This document shows, in pieces, positions 16,834-25,494 of a stretch of 64,000 nucleotides of DNA (its first letter is position 1; each line of letters begins with the position of its first letter). The stretch is from positions 1 to 64,000 of the forward strand of contig WYAX01000029.1 in assembly GCA_011525625.1 (NCBI GenBank), written 5' to 3'. Source of the stretch: Nitrospira defluvii. Its GTDB lineage: Bacteria > Nitrospirota > Nitrospiria > Nitrospirales > Nitrospiraceae. Under the pieces are notes generated by a model, which was not told the DNA's origin, ran no database searches, and saw nothing but the letters and a program-made list of their open reading frames with translations. Made by a program: the position numbers and the translations under genes.

Positions 16834-17020
16834 TCAGCATGCTCCCGAGTGCGTTGCAAGCGGTCACGGATACAAAACGCTAGACCTGTACCGAGTGGAT
16901 CTACCCTGATCCGCCAATATATAGCAGGTCCGGAACCTTCAGGCCACTGGATATTTGCCGTAAGGGTATTGTTCTCACTGAAGTGGAACAGTGGGGCAGG
17001 CACTGGTGTGCCAACCTGTG

Positions 17021-18433
17021 TCACTCTTGAGGCGTTGCGGGATCCGGCTGTCCTCCATTGTCAGGCCGACTGATTCCCAAGGTGTCCATGCGATATTTCA
17101 ACATGCGTCGGCTGATGCCCAGCATGGTGGCCGCATGGGTCTGCACGTAAGTGGTTCGCTTGAGGGCGTCCAGAATAATTTCGCGTTCGAATTCCATCAC
17201 GGCCTTCTCCAACGACATGCGCCCGGCAAGCGTGTCGTCTCGAAGCGAGCTTGAGCGTGTATCGGTGCGGAGGATATTCGGCAAATGCTCGGGTGTGATA
17301 ACGGGTGATCCCTTCGACCAGATAAATGCCTGTTCGATGATATTTTCCATCTCGCGCACGTTCCCCGGCCAGGGGTAATGCGAGATCAATTCCAACGCGT
17401 CTTTCGTGAACTCTTGCGACGGTCGCTTTTCTTCTTCGATCCGTTTCGCAAGAAAGTGTTTGGCCAGGAGCGCGATGTCCTCCCCGCGCTCGCGCAACGG
17501 GGGAAGGTAGAGGGCGATGACGTTGATGCGGTAGTACAGATCTTCACGAAATTGGTTCTTCCGCACCATGTCGTCGAGATTTTTGTTGGTGGCTGCGACG
17601 ATGCGGACATCGACCTTGATGGACTGTACGCCGCCGACTCTGGTGAATTCCCGCTCTTGCAGCACGCGGAGGAGCTTGGCTTGTGTGGCCGGGCTGAGAT
17701 CTCCGATTTCGTCGAGGAACAGCGTGCCGGTATTCGCCAATTCGAACTGCCCCACCCGTCTGGCCGTGGCATCGGTAAACGAGCCCTTCTCGTGGCCGAA
17801 GAGTTCGCTTTCGATGAGCGTCTCCGGCAAGGCCGCGCAGTTCAGCGCCACGAACGGGCGATCGCGGCGGGAGCTGTTGTAGTGAATGGCCTTGGCCGCT
17901 AATTCTTTTCCGGTTCCGCTCTCGCCCGTGACCAAGACGGTCGTGCGACTGTCGGCCACTTGTTCGATCTTTGCGTAGATCTCCTGCATGGCCGGGCTTT
18001 TTCCGATCAGATTGTGAAAGGCGTAGCGTTGTACGACCTGGGCTCGCAACTGGCGGACTTCCTGTTCCAATTCCTGCTTGCCCAGCGTTCGTTCGATCAC
18101 GATTTGGAGTTCTTCCACATCGAATGGCTTGGAGAGGTAGTCGGCCGCCCCGAGCTTCATGGCATCGACGGCGGTTTTTACCGATTTCGTGCCGGTCAGC
18201 ATGATGACCGGCACGGCGCGATTCTCGGTGCGCATGGTTTGCAGAGCCGACAATCCGTCCGCACCAGGCAGAATCACATCCAGCAGCACCAGGTCAGGGG
18301 CGTCATGCTTGAACATTCGAAGCCCCTCGGCGGCATCGGCCGCTTCGAAGACCTCGTAGGTCGGTTCCAGCACCGTTTTGAGCGAAGCGCGCACCCGTGG
18401 CTCATCATCGACAAGTAGGACTCGTTTCTTCAT
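17021..18433 (-). CDS. NtrC-family sigma-54-dependent response regulator
   Basis: 470 residues: receiver (1-120, phosphoacceptor D52 in LVLLDVILPGADG), AAA+ sigma-54 interaction domain (about 140-375; Walker A VLVTGESGTGKELAAKAI, Walker B GTLFLDEIGDLSP, arginine-finger region REDLYYRINVIALYLPPLRER), and a FIS-type helix-turn-helix at the end (YVQTHAATMLGISRRMLKYRM). The loop that contacts sigma-54, usually GAFTGA, reads GSFTDA here. The kinase gene at 18435-19718 ends one base before this start, so the two are coexpressed and are likely a cognate pair. Targets are unknown. Confidence 0.93.
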   Translation of the reverse strand: MKKRVLLVDDEPRVRASLKTVLEPTYEVFEAADAAEGLRMFKHDAPDLVLLDVILPGADGLSALQTMRTENRAVPVIMLTGTKSVKTAVDAMKLGAADYLSKPFDVEELQIVIERTLGKQELEQEVRQLRAQVVQRYAFHNLIGKSPAMQEIYAKIEQVADSRTTVLVTGESGTGKELAAKAIHYNSSRRDRPFVALNCAALPETLIESELFGHEKGSFTDATARRVGQFELANTGTLFLDEIGDLSPATQAKLLRVLQEREFTRVGGVQSIKVDVRIVAATNKNLDDMVRKNQFREDLYYRINVIALYLPPLRERGEDIALLAKHFLAKRIEEEKRPSQEFTKDALELISHYPWPGNVREMENIIEQAFIWSKGSPVITPEHLPNILRTDTRSSSLRDDTLAGRMSLEKAVMEFEREIILDALKRTTYVQTHAATMLGISRRMLKYRMDTLGISRPDNGGQPDPATPQE

Positions 18434-18434
18434 G

Positions 18435-19718
18435 TTACTCCCGTACGGCTGAACCAGTGGCGCCGCGATCCGGCACCGGAAGATTGACGGAAAATGTGGA
18501 CCCTGCTCCGACTCGGCTTTCGACTGTCAGTGTGCCGCCATGCTCTCGGACGATCTGGTGTGCGGTGGTGAGTCCGAGGCCCGCGCCATCTCCCGCGCTG
18601 TTTGAATGTTTGGTTGTGAAAAAGGGGTCGAAAATATGCTCCAGATGTTCCAGTGCAATGCCACAGCCTTCGTCTTCGACCTGCAGTTGCACCCAGGATG
18701 TGCGGTCGGGGGCAAGCGACGGTCTGGTGTGAATCCGAATGGCCCCGTTGCCCGAGGGCATCGCATCGAGCGCATTGAGGAGGAGGTTCAGCAGGACTTG
18801 TTTGATTTGTTGGCGGTCCAGAAGGAGAAGGGGTAATTGAGGGGACAGCAGCGTCTGCAATTCGATGTTGCGCCGCGATGCGGTTGAGGACACGAAGCCG
18901 ATGCAAGAAGTGACCAGTTCGTTCACGTCCACTTCGGACGGTTGTGGCGTCATGTAGCTGGCGTAGTCGAGAATTTCATGGAGGAGGCGTTCGATTCGGT
19001 GTATGTCCTCGAGTGCAAGTGCGCTGAATTCGTTGATGAAGACCGGGTCTCTCTGCCGTTGAGGGGCCAACTGGACAAAGGTTTTGATCGATGTGAGCGG
19101 ATTTCTGATTTCGTGGGCGAATCCGCCCGCCATGATCTCCAATGAACGCAGCCGGTCCGTTCGTCTCATTAAAGTGGAGGAGCGGCGAAGATCATCCTGA
19201 GCAAGATAGTGGGCAAATGTCGTGCTCGCGATTCGCGCGAGGGCTTCGACGAGAGCTCTTTGGTCCTCCTCAAGGTAACCGTTCTGGTCGATTGGCCCGA
19301 GGGTGCAGAGTCCGAGAAGTCTCGTTTTGTTTCGGAGCGCGAGGCAGAGCGAGGACCCAGTTGCACGCATCGCCTGCTCCGCCGGTGACGTGGGGACTTG
19401 GTCGGAGTGGAGCATCGACGGTTTGTCGGCAAGACCGTGAACCAGGGGATGATCGCCGGGCAAGAGTGGGGGCAATCTCACGCGGGGATCCTGCCGGAGC
19501 GACGCAATGAGGCGATAACGATCACCGTCGGACTCCCGTATCCAGAGTCCGCCTTGCGCCAGCTGTGTCTGTTGAGCGAGGAGCGTTAGCAGAACATCGC
19601 CGAGACGTGAAACATCGGAGGCTCCTCCGACGGCTTCAGAAAATTCGCTGATGATTCTGAGTATGTCCACAGAGCCTTGAAGGGTGGAGATCTGCCGACT
19701 GGAGGGATGGAGTGTCAT
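18435..19718 (-). CDS. GAF-domain sensor histidine kinase (NtrB-like)
   Basis: 427 residues from the ATG at 19718, which has AGGA 5 nt upstream. The N-terminal half is a GAF-like sensor without membrane segments (LLAQQTQLAQGGLWIRES..., SSLCLALRNKTRLLGLCTLG). The phosphoacceptor His is in GGFAHEIRNPLTSIKTFVQL. The ATPase domain has the N box (QVLLNLLLNALDAMP), G1 (VEDEGCGI), F box (IFDPFFTTK) and G2 (GAGLGLTTAHQIVREHGG). It is therefore a cytoplasmic, active kinase. It is cotranscribed with the NtrC-type regulator and lies 107 nt after the giant fusion gene on the same strand. Confidence 0.93.
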   Translation of the reverse strand: MTLHPSSRQISTLQGSVDILRIISEFSEAVGGASDVSRLGDVLLTLLAQQTQLAQGGLWIRESDGDRYRLIASLRQDPRVRLPPLLPGDHPLVHGLADKPSMLHSDQVPTSPAEQAMRATGSSLCLALRNKTRLLGLCTLGPIDQNGYLEEDQRALVEALARIASTTFAHYLAQDDLRRSSTLMRRTDRLRSLEIMAGGFAHEIRNPLTSIKTFVQLAPQRQRDPVFINEFSALALEDIHRIERLLHEILDYASYMTPQPSEVDVNELVTSCIGFVSSTASRRNIELQTLLSPQLPLLLLDRQQIKQVLLNLLLNALDAMPSGNGAIRIHTRPSLAPDRTSWVQLQVEDEGCGIALEHLEHIFDPFFTTKHSNSAGDGAGLGLTTAHQIVREHGGTLTVESRVGAGSTFSVNLPVPDRGATGSAVRE

Positions 19719-19825
19719 AGTCCTGCACAGGAAATGCCAGGCCACACACCTGGCTGTTCACGGTGGCGCCAATGCCGTCTGCACGTTGTGTGCTAGTGAG
19801 TGAAGTATATATGCGAGGTATGGTT

Positions 19826-22800
19826 TCAGCCAGCGGAATCAGGTTTTTCAGCGGCCGCGAGGAGAAGCTGGCCGGAGAGCGCACGTACGAATCTCGGTGG
19901 GAGAGGTGTGACTTGTGAGAGGTAGCCGTGTAGGTCCTCCTCTTCCAACCCGTGCAGCTGTCCGATACGAAGGGCCATGCAGCATTGACCCATTCGATTC
20001 ATGGTCGTGCGCGATTCGCCCGTGAACGCATTGAGACCGAGTTCCGGCAGCGCCGGTCGGTAAAGGCGAGCCACGTCTGTCGAGGGTGTGAATCCACTGA
20101 TGACGAGTTTTCCGCCGGGCTTGAGTACGCGGAACAGTTCACGCAGTACGTGGAGAGGAGAGCGGGCGAAGGTGAGCGAGTGGTTGGCGACAATACGATT
20201 AAATGAGTGGTCGGCGAATGGGAGGGCTTCTGTGGATCGACTCAGTACCCATTGGCGATGAATAGGCGTCGCGCCGGACAGACGACCGGAGAAGAGTTGC
20301 TCGACGTGTTGCAGGGCGCGTCCGGTCGCTTCTCGTGCCTGGTGTAGTGCCATGGGGGAGAAGTCGGTGCCGACATACTGAAGCAACGCTCCGGGCCTCC
20401 AGGTTTGGGCGCGAAGTCGGTAGGAGAGATTGAGCAGCAGCAATCGGGCAAACGCATGCAGTCCGCATCCAACATCGAGGATCGTGAGGTTTCCGTCGAG
20501 CGGCTGGAGTAGTTGATACAACTGATCGACCGTGTGCCAATGCGCGGGTAGGTCGTCGAGGGTGGGGGCCAGGTCGGAGTAAGTGTTCCAAAGCCGTTCG
20601 CGGCCGGCTGTACCTACTGAGTACGTGATGCGCAGTCGATCCAATTCCACACGGGCACGGGCCGCTGTAGTTTGGGCGAGCGTGGGGGTGACAATGGCTT
20701 CAGGCTCTTGCGGGGTGTGTCCCGGTCGGCAGAGCTGTATCAGTTGCTGAGAACTCGCCGTGAGCAGTGACGGTGTGAGACCGCCGGTGGCGAGAATGGG
20801 AGGCGTAAGACTCACTCTTCTGGCTCTCGCTCCGAGACGATTCATTGTATCGCTGAGGACGGAAGGTGACGGTGCAGGAATGGCGCAATCCGGTGCCGCA
20901 TCTCCTGCTGTGAGAATCACCACGTTTGTGGCGCAATGCGAGAGCTCCTCCTGGAGGGCAGCAGCATTGGTGTACTGCGCGGCCACCGCGTCGGCGAGGA
21001 AATGATCGATGTCGAGTGGGAGCCCCAGCAGGTTGCCCAACCCCAGCCTCGCTCCTGCCAGATGTTCCTGTACCAGATCTCGCTGATGGAGAGAGAACAG
21101 ACAATCTTGGAGGTCGAGCGTTGGATTGAGGAGAATCAGTCGGTGCAACTGTCTTTGCCAATCCTGACGTCGCAGCGCAATCCGTCCGCAGAGATCCGGT
21201 GCCAGTAGGGTAAGCGGTGCTCTCGGCCATTGTGTGCGAACAAAGGCCAACACCGCGTCGAGATCGTCTTCCATCGACGTAAAGGTGGTGTGCGAAGGAT
21301 CTCCGTCGCTCAGCCCGATGTGACGGCTGTGATCGTATCGTAAGACCTGAAGTCCGGTACCGGCGAGGGCGTAGGCAACAGCCACATACTGTTGCTGAGT
21401 CGTGCCGTATCCGGGGCAGAGCAGGACCAGGGGCGACTGCGCTGTTGCGGCTTGCCCGGAATAGTCATGGGACAGTGCGAGTCGATGCCCTTGATGATTC
21501 TGCAGCGTGTGTGAGTACGTGAGGATGGGGGAATCTGTGCGGGAGGTGAAGCGATCATGAAACAGATTGCTGTGGTCGGCGATGACGCGTCGGAGTTCAT
21601 GCTCCTGCGCGGGGGAAAGATGATCGAACCGCACTCCGATGTAGGCCGCTGCGTGCTCCGCAGGATCGGCTGGTCGTGTCGAACGCCGTTGAGAAACTGC
21701 CCAGACAATACGGGCAGCCCACGGTTTCCGCGGAGCGTTTGGCTCATGGTGCTCCGGCGGCAGGCGGTTCGTTTCGAGAGGCAATAGGTGGAGCGTGAGA
21801 TGACTTTCTTTGAAGTCGATGCTGGTGGGGAGTTCGAGGCATGCGCCGTCCAGGCTGAGATTTACGATCCGACCCAGCAGTCGGTGCGCAGGGGTATCCG
21901 GCGCGACCAATTGAACGGAATAGCGGAGCCTGAAGCGGGTGGTCTCGCGGCGTTCGGTTGCCGGTTGCGCCGACCCCGGAAGCGCTGGGCGGGTGGGCTC
22001 GACGGTCGCGGCGGTCGGCAGGATCAACCCCTCGAAGGTGACGGTTGTCGAGCCATCCTGTAGCCCATCAATCAGCGATCGGAGCACATTGCGGTCCCGT
22101 TCAACGTTGAGTAGGAACGTAATGGCAAATTCTTTGATGTCGGGGTGTGGGACATCAGCCGTTTCCGAAAATCGTTCGTGGACGACGCCCTGCAATTCCA
22201 GAAAACTCACCGGTGTCTTGATGACGATATAGGCCGGTTGTCGATGAATCGACGTCGAGATGTCCCGAATCGTGAACAGTGCACCTCCGGTGCTCATATT
22301 TCGCAGGATGCCACGAAGTGTGGTTCCTCCGATCGACAACTGAACAGGGAGGGAAAGACGTTGTCGCTCAGACCGGCGCCGCTCAGGGTGAACACGGGCA
22401 GTCGGCTGCGCCCGCTGCCGTCGACTCATGTCGACGCGAGGGAGATCCTTCGATGCCGTCGGCTGACGTTCCGACCGAGCACTCTGTGTGGAGCTTTCCG
22501 TCGTCGCGGGAATACGAACTGAAATAGTCAGCTGTCTATCGCCCGGGTGTTCGATGTGAAGGCTGCCCCCATGAGCTTGAACGATCTGATGAGCTTGGAG
22601 CAGCTGATCTGCCGACATCGGTTCAGGCGATTCATCGTTCGTCCGTACGTCCGCACTGGCGACAGCGGCCCGGATCGTAAAGCCGGCGAATGTACGCGCG
22701 GGTTCAGCCTCTTCCGTTATCTTGTCCGGAGCGGTCGAATGGCTTCCGGACGCATCGGTTTCCGTTTCCACGACGAGGTTGGCTGAGGCGTAAGGCGTCG

Positions 22801-24052
22801 AGACGCAGCGTCGTGCATACTCGATGAGGATGTGTGCCAGGTTGTCAATATCCGTGCGCGATCCAAGAATGGTCGGGATAGCTTGCCCCAAGCGGCTCGT
22901 GAGAATGATGCCGGCTCCATCAGGGGACCGGTGTCTCGTCTGCACGACGGCGTGAAGAATATCGTTCAGGTTGAGCGGAATAAACTCGGCAGGGTGAGTG
23001 TGGATGACTTGCGCGAGATGGTGGCTCAGCCGGCTTGCGTGCGACGCTTTGGCGATCATCGTTTCCACACGTTGCTCGATTCTGCTGTGCTGGATCGATG
23101 TCAGTAATCGCTGCGAGTCCTGCAAGAGCGTGGTGAGAGGCTGCTGCAACTGACGGGATACTCGCGCCGCCTCACGCGTGAGTGTGAGTTGTCGATGGGA
23201 TTCTTGAAGACGGGATTCCAATTCCGTCAGACGATCCCGTTGAGCCTTCTCCTGCGACAGGTCGTGGAGCAACCCGACGGTGCCCAAATAACGGTTGGCG
23301 GAGTCGAAGAGCCCTTTAGCCGTGACGTCGACGGTTACCGCCAGGGTCGGGGTATTCGGGAGAGGCTTGCGGTGGAGTGTGATTTCCAGTTTTCGCGTGG
23401 AGCGACTTCCTGCCCGACGCTCGTTCAACCGGAAACGCCCCAACTGCTCCTGTTGCGGCGCGAGGAGGATCGAGTAATGCTGTCCCGCGAGTTCTTCTGG
23501 GCTGTACCCAAGCAGGGCGGTGACGGTCGCGCTCACGTAGACAAATCGTCCTTCCGCGTCCAGTTCATATAACAGGTCGCTGAGTGTTTCGATGAATCGC
23601 AAATGGCGTTGGAAGGTATGGTCCAACTTCATTTGGAGATCGTGCTTTTCAACGGCCTCCTGCACGGAGAACAACAGTTCGGTGATGAAGCCGGGAGATT
23701 GTTTGAACAGGAGGAAGTCGGCCCCGTTTTGTAAGGCATGGATAGCCGTGCGCGAATCATGGTCGTTCGTCTGGAGGAGGATCGCCGCATAGGGGGCATG
23801 TCGACGAAGGCGGGCGATCACATCCATGCCGCGTTCCGGAGCCAAGTCCTGATCGATCAGAATGATGTGCCAATCACCTTGTTGGCTGAAGGTCAAGGCG
23901 TCGTCCGAGGAGTAGCCGGCTTCGATGCGACAACCGGAGAAAAAGCTGCGCAGGCTGGTCGTCACCAGTTTGATTTCTTCGGGATGTTCGTTGATCAGCA
24001 GGATATTGAGCGATGGTTCCGGAAGGGACATGGAAGATCTCATGCTCGTCAA
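19826..24052 (-). CDS. Giant fusion: receiver-PAS-dead kinase-PilZ-PilZ-LuxD-like hydrolase-methyltransferase
   Basis: 1408 residues. Domains in order: receiver (15-135, D67 in IILIDQDLAPERG); PAS (150-265); kinase-like region (290-515) in which the His box reads ARVSRQLQQPLTTLL, with no phosphoacceptor His, and the ATPase motifs are lost apart from HQIVQAHGGSLHI; PilZ 1 (555-665; RRSERQR and NMSTGG); PilZ 2 (698-825; RRETTR and NLSLDG), both with intact c-di-GMP motifs; alpha/beta hydrolase (850-1110) resembling LuxD acyltransferases (VLRYDHSRHIGLSDGD, LTLLAPDLCGRIAL), with Cys955 where LuxD has its catalytic Ser and no clear His; class I SAM methyltransferase (1140-1405; ILDVGCG, ALPFADHSFNRIVANHSL, VLRELFRVLKPGGKLVISGF). 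No signal peptide or membrane segment. The start is uncertain between 24052 and 24031; no strong ribosome site. It precedes the kinase-regulator pair on the same strand. Function unknown; c-di-GMP-controlled acyl or methyl transfer is inference. Confidence 0.85.
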   Translation of the reverse strand: MTSMRSSMSLPEPSLNILLINEHPEEIKLVTTSLRSFFSGCRIEAGYSSDDALTFSQQGDWHIILIDQDLAPERGMDVIARLRRHAPYAAILLQTNDHDSRTAIHALQNGADFLLFKQSPGFITELLFSVQEAVEKHDLQMKLDHTFQRHLRFIETLSDLLYELDAEGRFVYVSATVTALLGYSPEELAGQHYSILLAPQQEQLGRFRLNERRAGSRSTRKLEITLHRKPLPNTPTLAVTVDVTAKGLFDSANRYLGTVGLLHDLSQEKAQRDRLTELESRLQESHRQLTLTREAARVSRQLQQPLTTLLQDSQRLLTSIQHSRIEQRVETMIAKASHASRLSHHLAQVIHTHPAEFIPLNLNDILHAVVQTRHRSPDGAGIILTSRLGQAIPTILGSRTDIDNLAHILIEYARRCVSTPYASANLVVETETDASGSHSTAPDKITEEAEPARTFAGFTIRAAVASADVRTNDESPEPMSADQLLQAHQIVQAHGGSLHIEHPGDRQLTISVRIPATTESSTQSARSERQPTASKDLPRVDMSRRQRAQPTARVHPERRRSERQRLSLPVQLSIGGTTLRGILRNMSTGGALFTIRDISTSIHRQPAYIVIKTPVSFLELQGVVHERFSETADVPHPDIKEFAITFLLNVERDRNVLRSLIDGLQDGSTTVTFEGLILPTAATVEPTRPALPGSAQPATERRETTRFRLRYSVQLVAPDTPAHRLLGRIVNLSLDGACLELPTSIDFKESHLTLHLLPLETNRLPPEHHEPNAPRKPWAARIVWAVSQRRSTRPADPAEHAAAYIGVRFDHLSPAQEHELRRVIADHSNLFHDRFTSRTDSPILTYSHTLQNHQGHRLALSHDYSGQAATAQSPLVLLCPGYGTTQQQYVAVAYALAGTGLQVLRYDHSRHIGLSDGDPSHTTFTSMEDDLDAVLAFVRTQWPRAPLTLLAPDLCGRIALRRQDWQRQLHRLILLNPTLDLQDCLFSLHQRDLVQEHLAGARLGLGNLLGLPLDIDHFLADAVAAQYTNAAALQEELSHCATNVVILTAGDAAPDCAIPAPSPSVLSDTMNRLGARARRVSLTPPILATGGLTPSLLTASSQQLIQLCRPGHTPQEPEAIVTPTLAQTTAARARVELDRLRITYSVGTAGRERLWNTYSDLAPTLDDLPAHWHTVDQLYQLLQPLDGNLTILDVGCGLHAFARLLLLNLSYRLRAQTWRPGALLQYVGTDFSPMALHQAREATGRALQHVEQLFSGRLSGATPIHRQWVLSRSTEALPFADHSFNRIVANHSLTFARSPLHVLRELFRVLKPGGKLVISGFTPSTDVARLYRPALPELGLNAFTGESRTTMNRMGQCCMALRIGQLHGLEEEDLHGYLSQVTPLPPRFVRALSGQLLLAAAEKPDSAG

Positions 24053-24419
24053 GCAGGGGTGCGATCAGGATGCCCGGCGCAAGTTGCGTAGAAGCTCGGG
24101 CCTGCACCACCGCACAGTAATGAACATGCGCTCCCAGTTCGAAGGGAAATGGCGTCCTTGGAAAGCGGATCACTGTGCATGGGTGGTTCAATATCATACA
24201 CCTTCTTGAGAATCCCAGTCCGCTGCCCGAGGGGGCGGTCCAACTTCCGTAGGGTCGAGTGGAGATCTGGGCGTGCAGAATCCCCTGTGCCCGGACGCTC
24301 GTCGAGAGCGTTGTGACGGACAGTGGTTGGGTAAAGGGGATGAATCGGATGCGGGGAAGGGCTTCTGCAGGCGGGGCCACCGCGACACAATGTACGCGGT
24401 GACCCTCGATGTGTTTGGC
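24053..24419. other. 367-bp gap without a recognisable gene
   Basis: No frame with protein-like composition was found on either strand. The minus-strand promoter of the giant fusion gene should lie here; TATGAT near 24195-24200 (minus strand) could be a -10 box, but no good -35 box is present at the right distance. Confidence 0.5.
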
Positions 24420-25421
24420 CTAGTGCGCCGACGCGGTAGTCGCGCCCTGCGGACAGACACCCGGCGTCATATAGAGAAGGTAGTTCCCCATCCCGTGTTG
24501 AATGTTTGGGTTGTGTAGCGGGTGGTGGTGAACCATCACCATCTCATAGTCATCCTGCTTGGTGACGGTGAACCCCTTTCCATCTCGGTACACTTGATGC
24601 GGAAGGAAATCACGAAAGGTCCCGTCCGCATCGACCTCAGGAACGGTGCGGAGGAGTGTTTGTCGAGAAGTCTTGTTCTCCAGCGCGACCATAAGGAGTT
24701 CGTCATGGCCGTGCGGATAGGCGAATTTCACGCAGCCGTCCATGTTGAATTTCAGCGGAGCCGACAGCACCGAAACCCCGGGCTTGATCTCGATGCCTTC
24801 GTCCGTCTGGTCCGCGCCACGTTGGCCGAATTTGCTATAACATACGATGTTCACGCCCACCTGGTAGACGTCCATTTCCTGCACCTTTGTGCCTTTCGGG
24901 GCCACATACATCGTGAATCGGGCCATCACATCCTTCGTCGGAGGGGCCTTATGATAGAAGGCCACGACCGACATGAGGTTCTGTCCCTTCCCGAGCTTGA
25001 CGCCATACCCTTCCGGGAAACGGGCTTCCGTCATTTCCAAGCCGGCCCCGGCGAAAAAGAGCGGTTCGCCGTCGCACGAGACGCTAGGTTTGTCATTGTT
25101 CAGCATGAGTATGTGGTGAAGATAATTTTTCGGGAGAGGCTTGCCGTCTTTTGTAAAGACCTCGGACTTGTATCCGATCATGTACGTGTCTTCGGGGAGT
25201 TGAAACACCTTTTTGGGCATGCTGGATGCCAAGTCGCCGTCGTGGCCGGTGGGTAGGTCGACGGGGCCGAATGTGAGGGTGACCGTGTGGTCGTCGATGG
25301 CCAGCGTGGTTTGGCCCAAGCTTGGCATGGTGGGGATGGTATGATGCGAGTGCCCACCATCGGCGTAGGCCGGACCGGTAATTCCCAAGAGCAAGCCCAT
25401 TGCTAGAAGCGCACGATTCAT
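24420..25421 (-). CDS. Secreted His-rich protein, SURNod19/copper-monooxygenase-like
   Basis: 333 residues starting at the ATG at 25421, with GGAGGAG just upstream. Signal peptide: NRALLAMGLLLGITGPAYADGG, followed by HSHH. The body has paired or clustered histidines (NYLHHILMLNND, VMVHHHPLHNPNIQHGMGNYLLYMTP) and DGEPLFFAGAGLEMTEARFPEGYGVKLGKG. This pattern resembles stress up-regulated Nod19 proteins and the PHM fold of copper type II monooxygenases. Metal binding is likely, catalysis unknown. It is probably periplasmic. An in-frame upstream extension to 25619 overlaps the next gene and is rejected. The assignment is tentative. Confidence 0.6.
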   Translation of the reverse strand: MNRALLAMGLLLGITGPAYADGGHSHHTIPTMPSLGQTTLAIDDHTVTLTFGPVDLPTGHDGDLASSMPKKVFQLPEDTYMIGYKSEVFTKDGKPLPKNYLHHILMLNNDKPSVSCDGEPLFFAGAGLEMTEARFPEGYGVKLGKGQNLMSVVAFYHKAPPTKDVMARFTMYVAPKGTKVQEMDVYQVGVNIVCYSKFGQRGADQTDEGIEIKPGVSVLSAPLKFNMDGCVKFAYPHGHDELLMVALENKTSRQTLLRTVPEVDADGTFRDFLPHQVYRDGKGFTVTKQDDYEMVMVHHHPLHNPNIQHGMGNYLLYMTPGVCPQGATTASAH

Positions 25422-25494
25422 AGCTCCTCCTCGTTGTGACAGACCGGCCGTGCTCACTGTCGCTGATGTGATTGGGGTAAGTGCCACCCGTCCG

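Noticed and set aside
16990..17020. GGCAC-TGGT-GTGCC palindrome upstream of the HD-GYP regulator
   Set aside because: It resembles half of a sigma-54 promoter but the GG and GC spacing is off by one; no firm call.
19724..19739. Sigma-54-like TGGCAT-N5-GTGCA just upstream of the kinase start
   Set aside because: The transcript would begin after the chosen start codon; spacing to a functional gene start does not fit, so it is probably chance.
20700..24091. Many open frames antisense to the giant fusion
   Set aside because: They mirror its GC-rich codon pattern and have no domain, start site or spacing of their own.
24053..24419. A 113-residue minus-strand frame
   Set aside because: Sequence is Pro/Cys-rich and unlike a folded protein, and no ribosome site is present.
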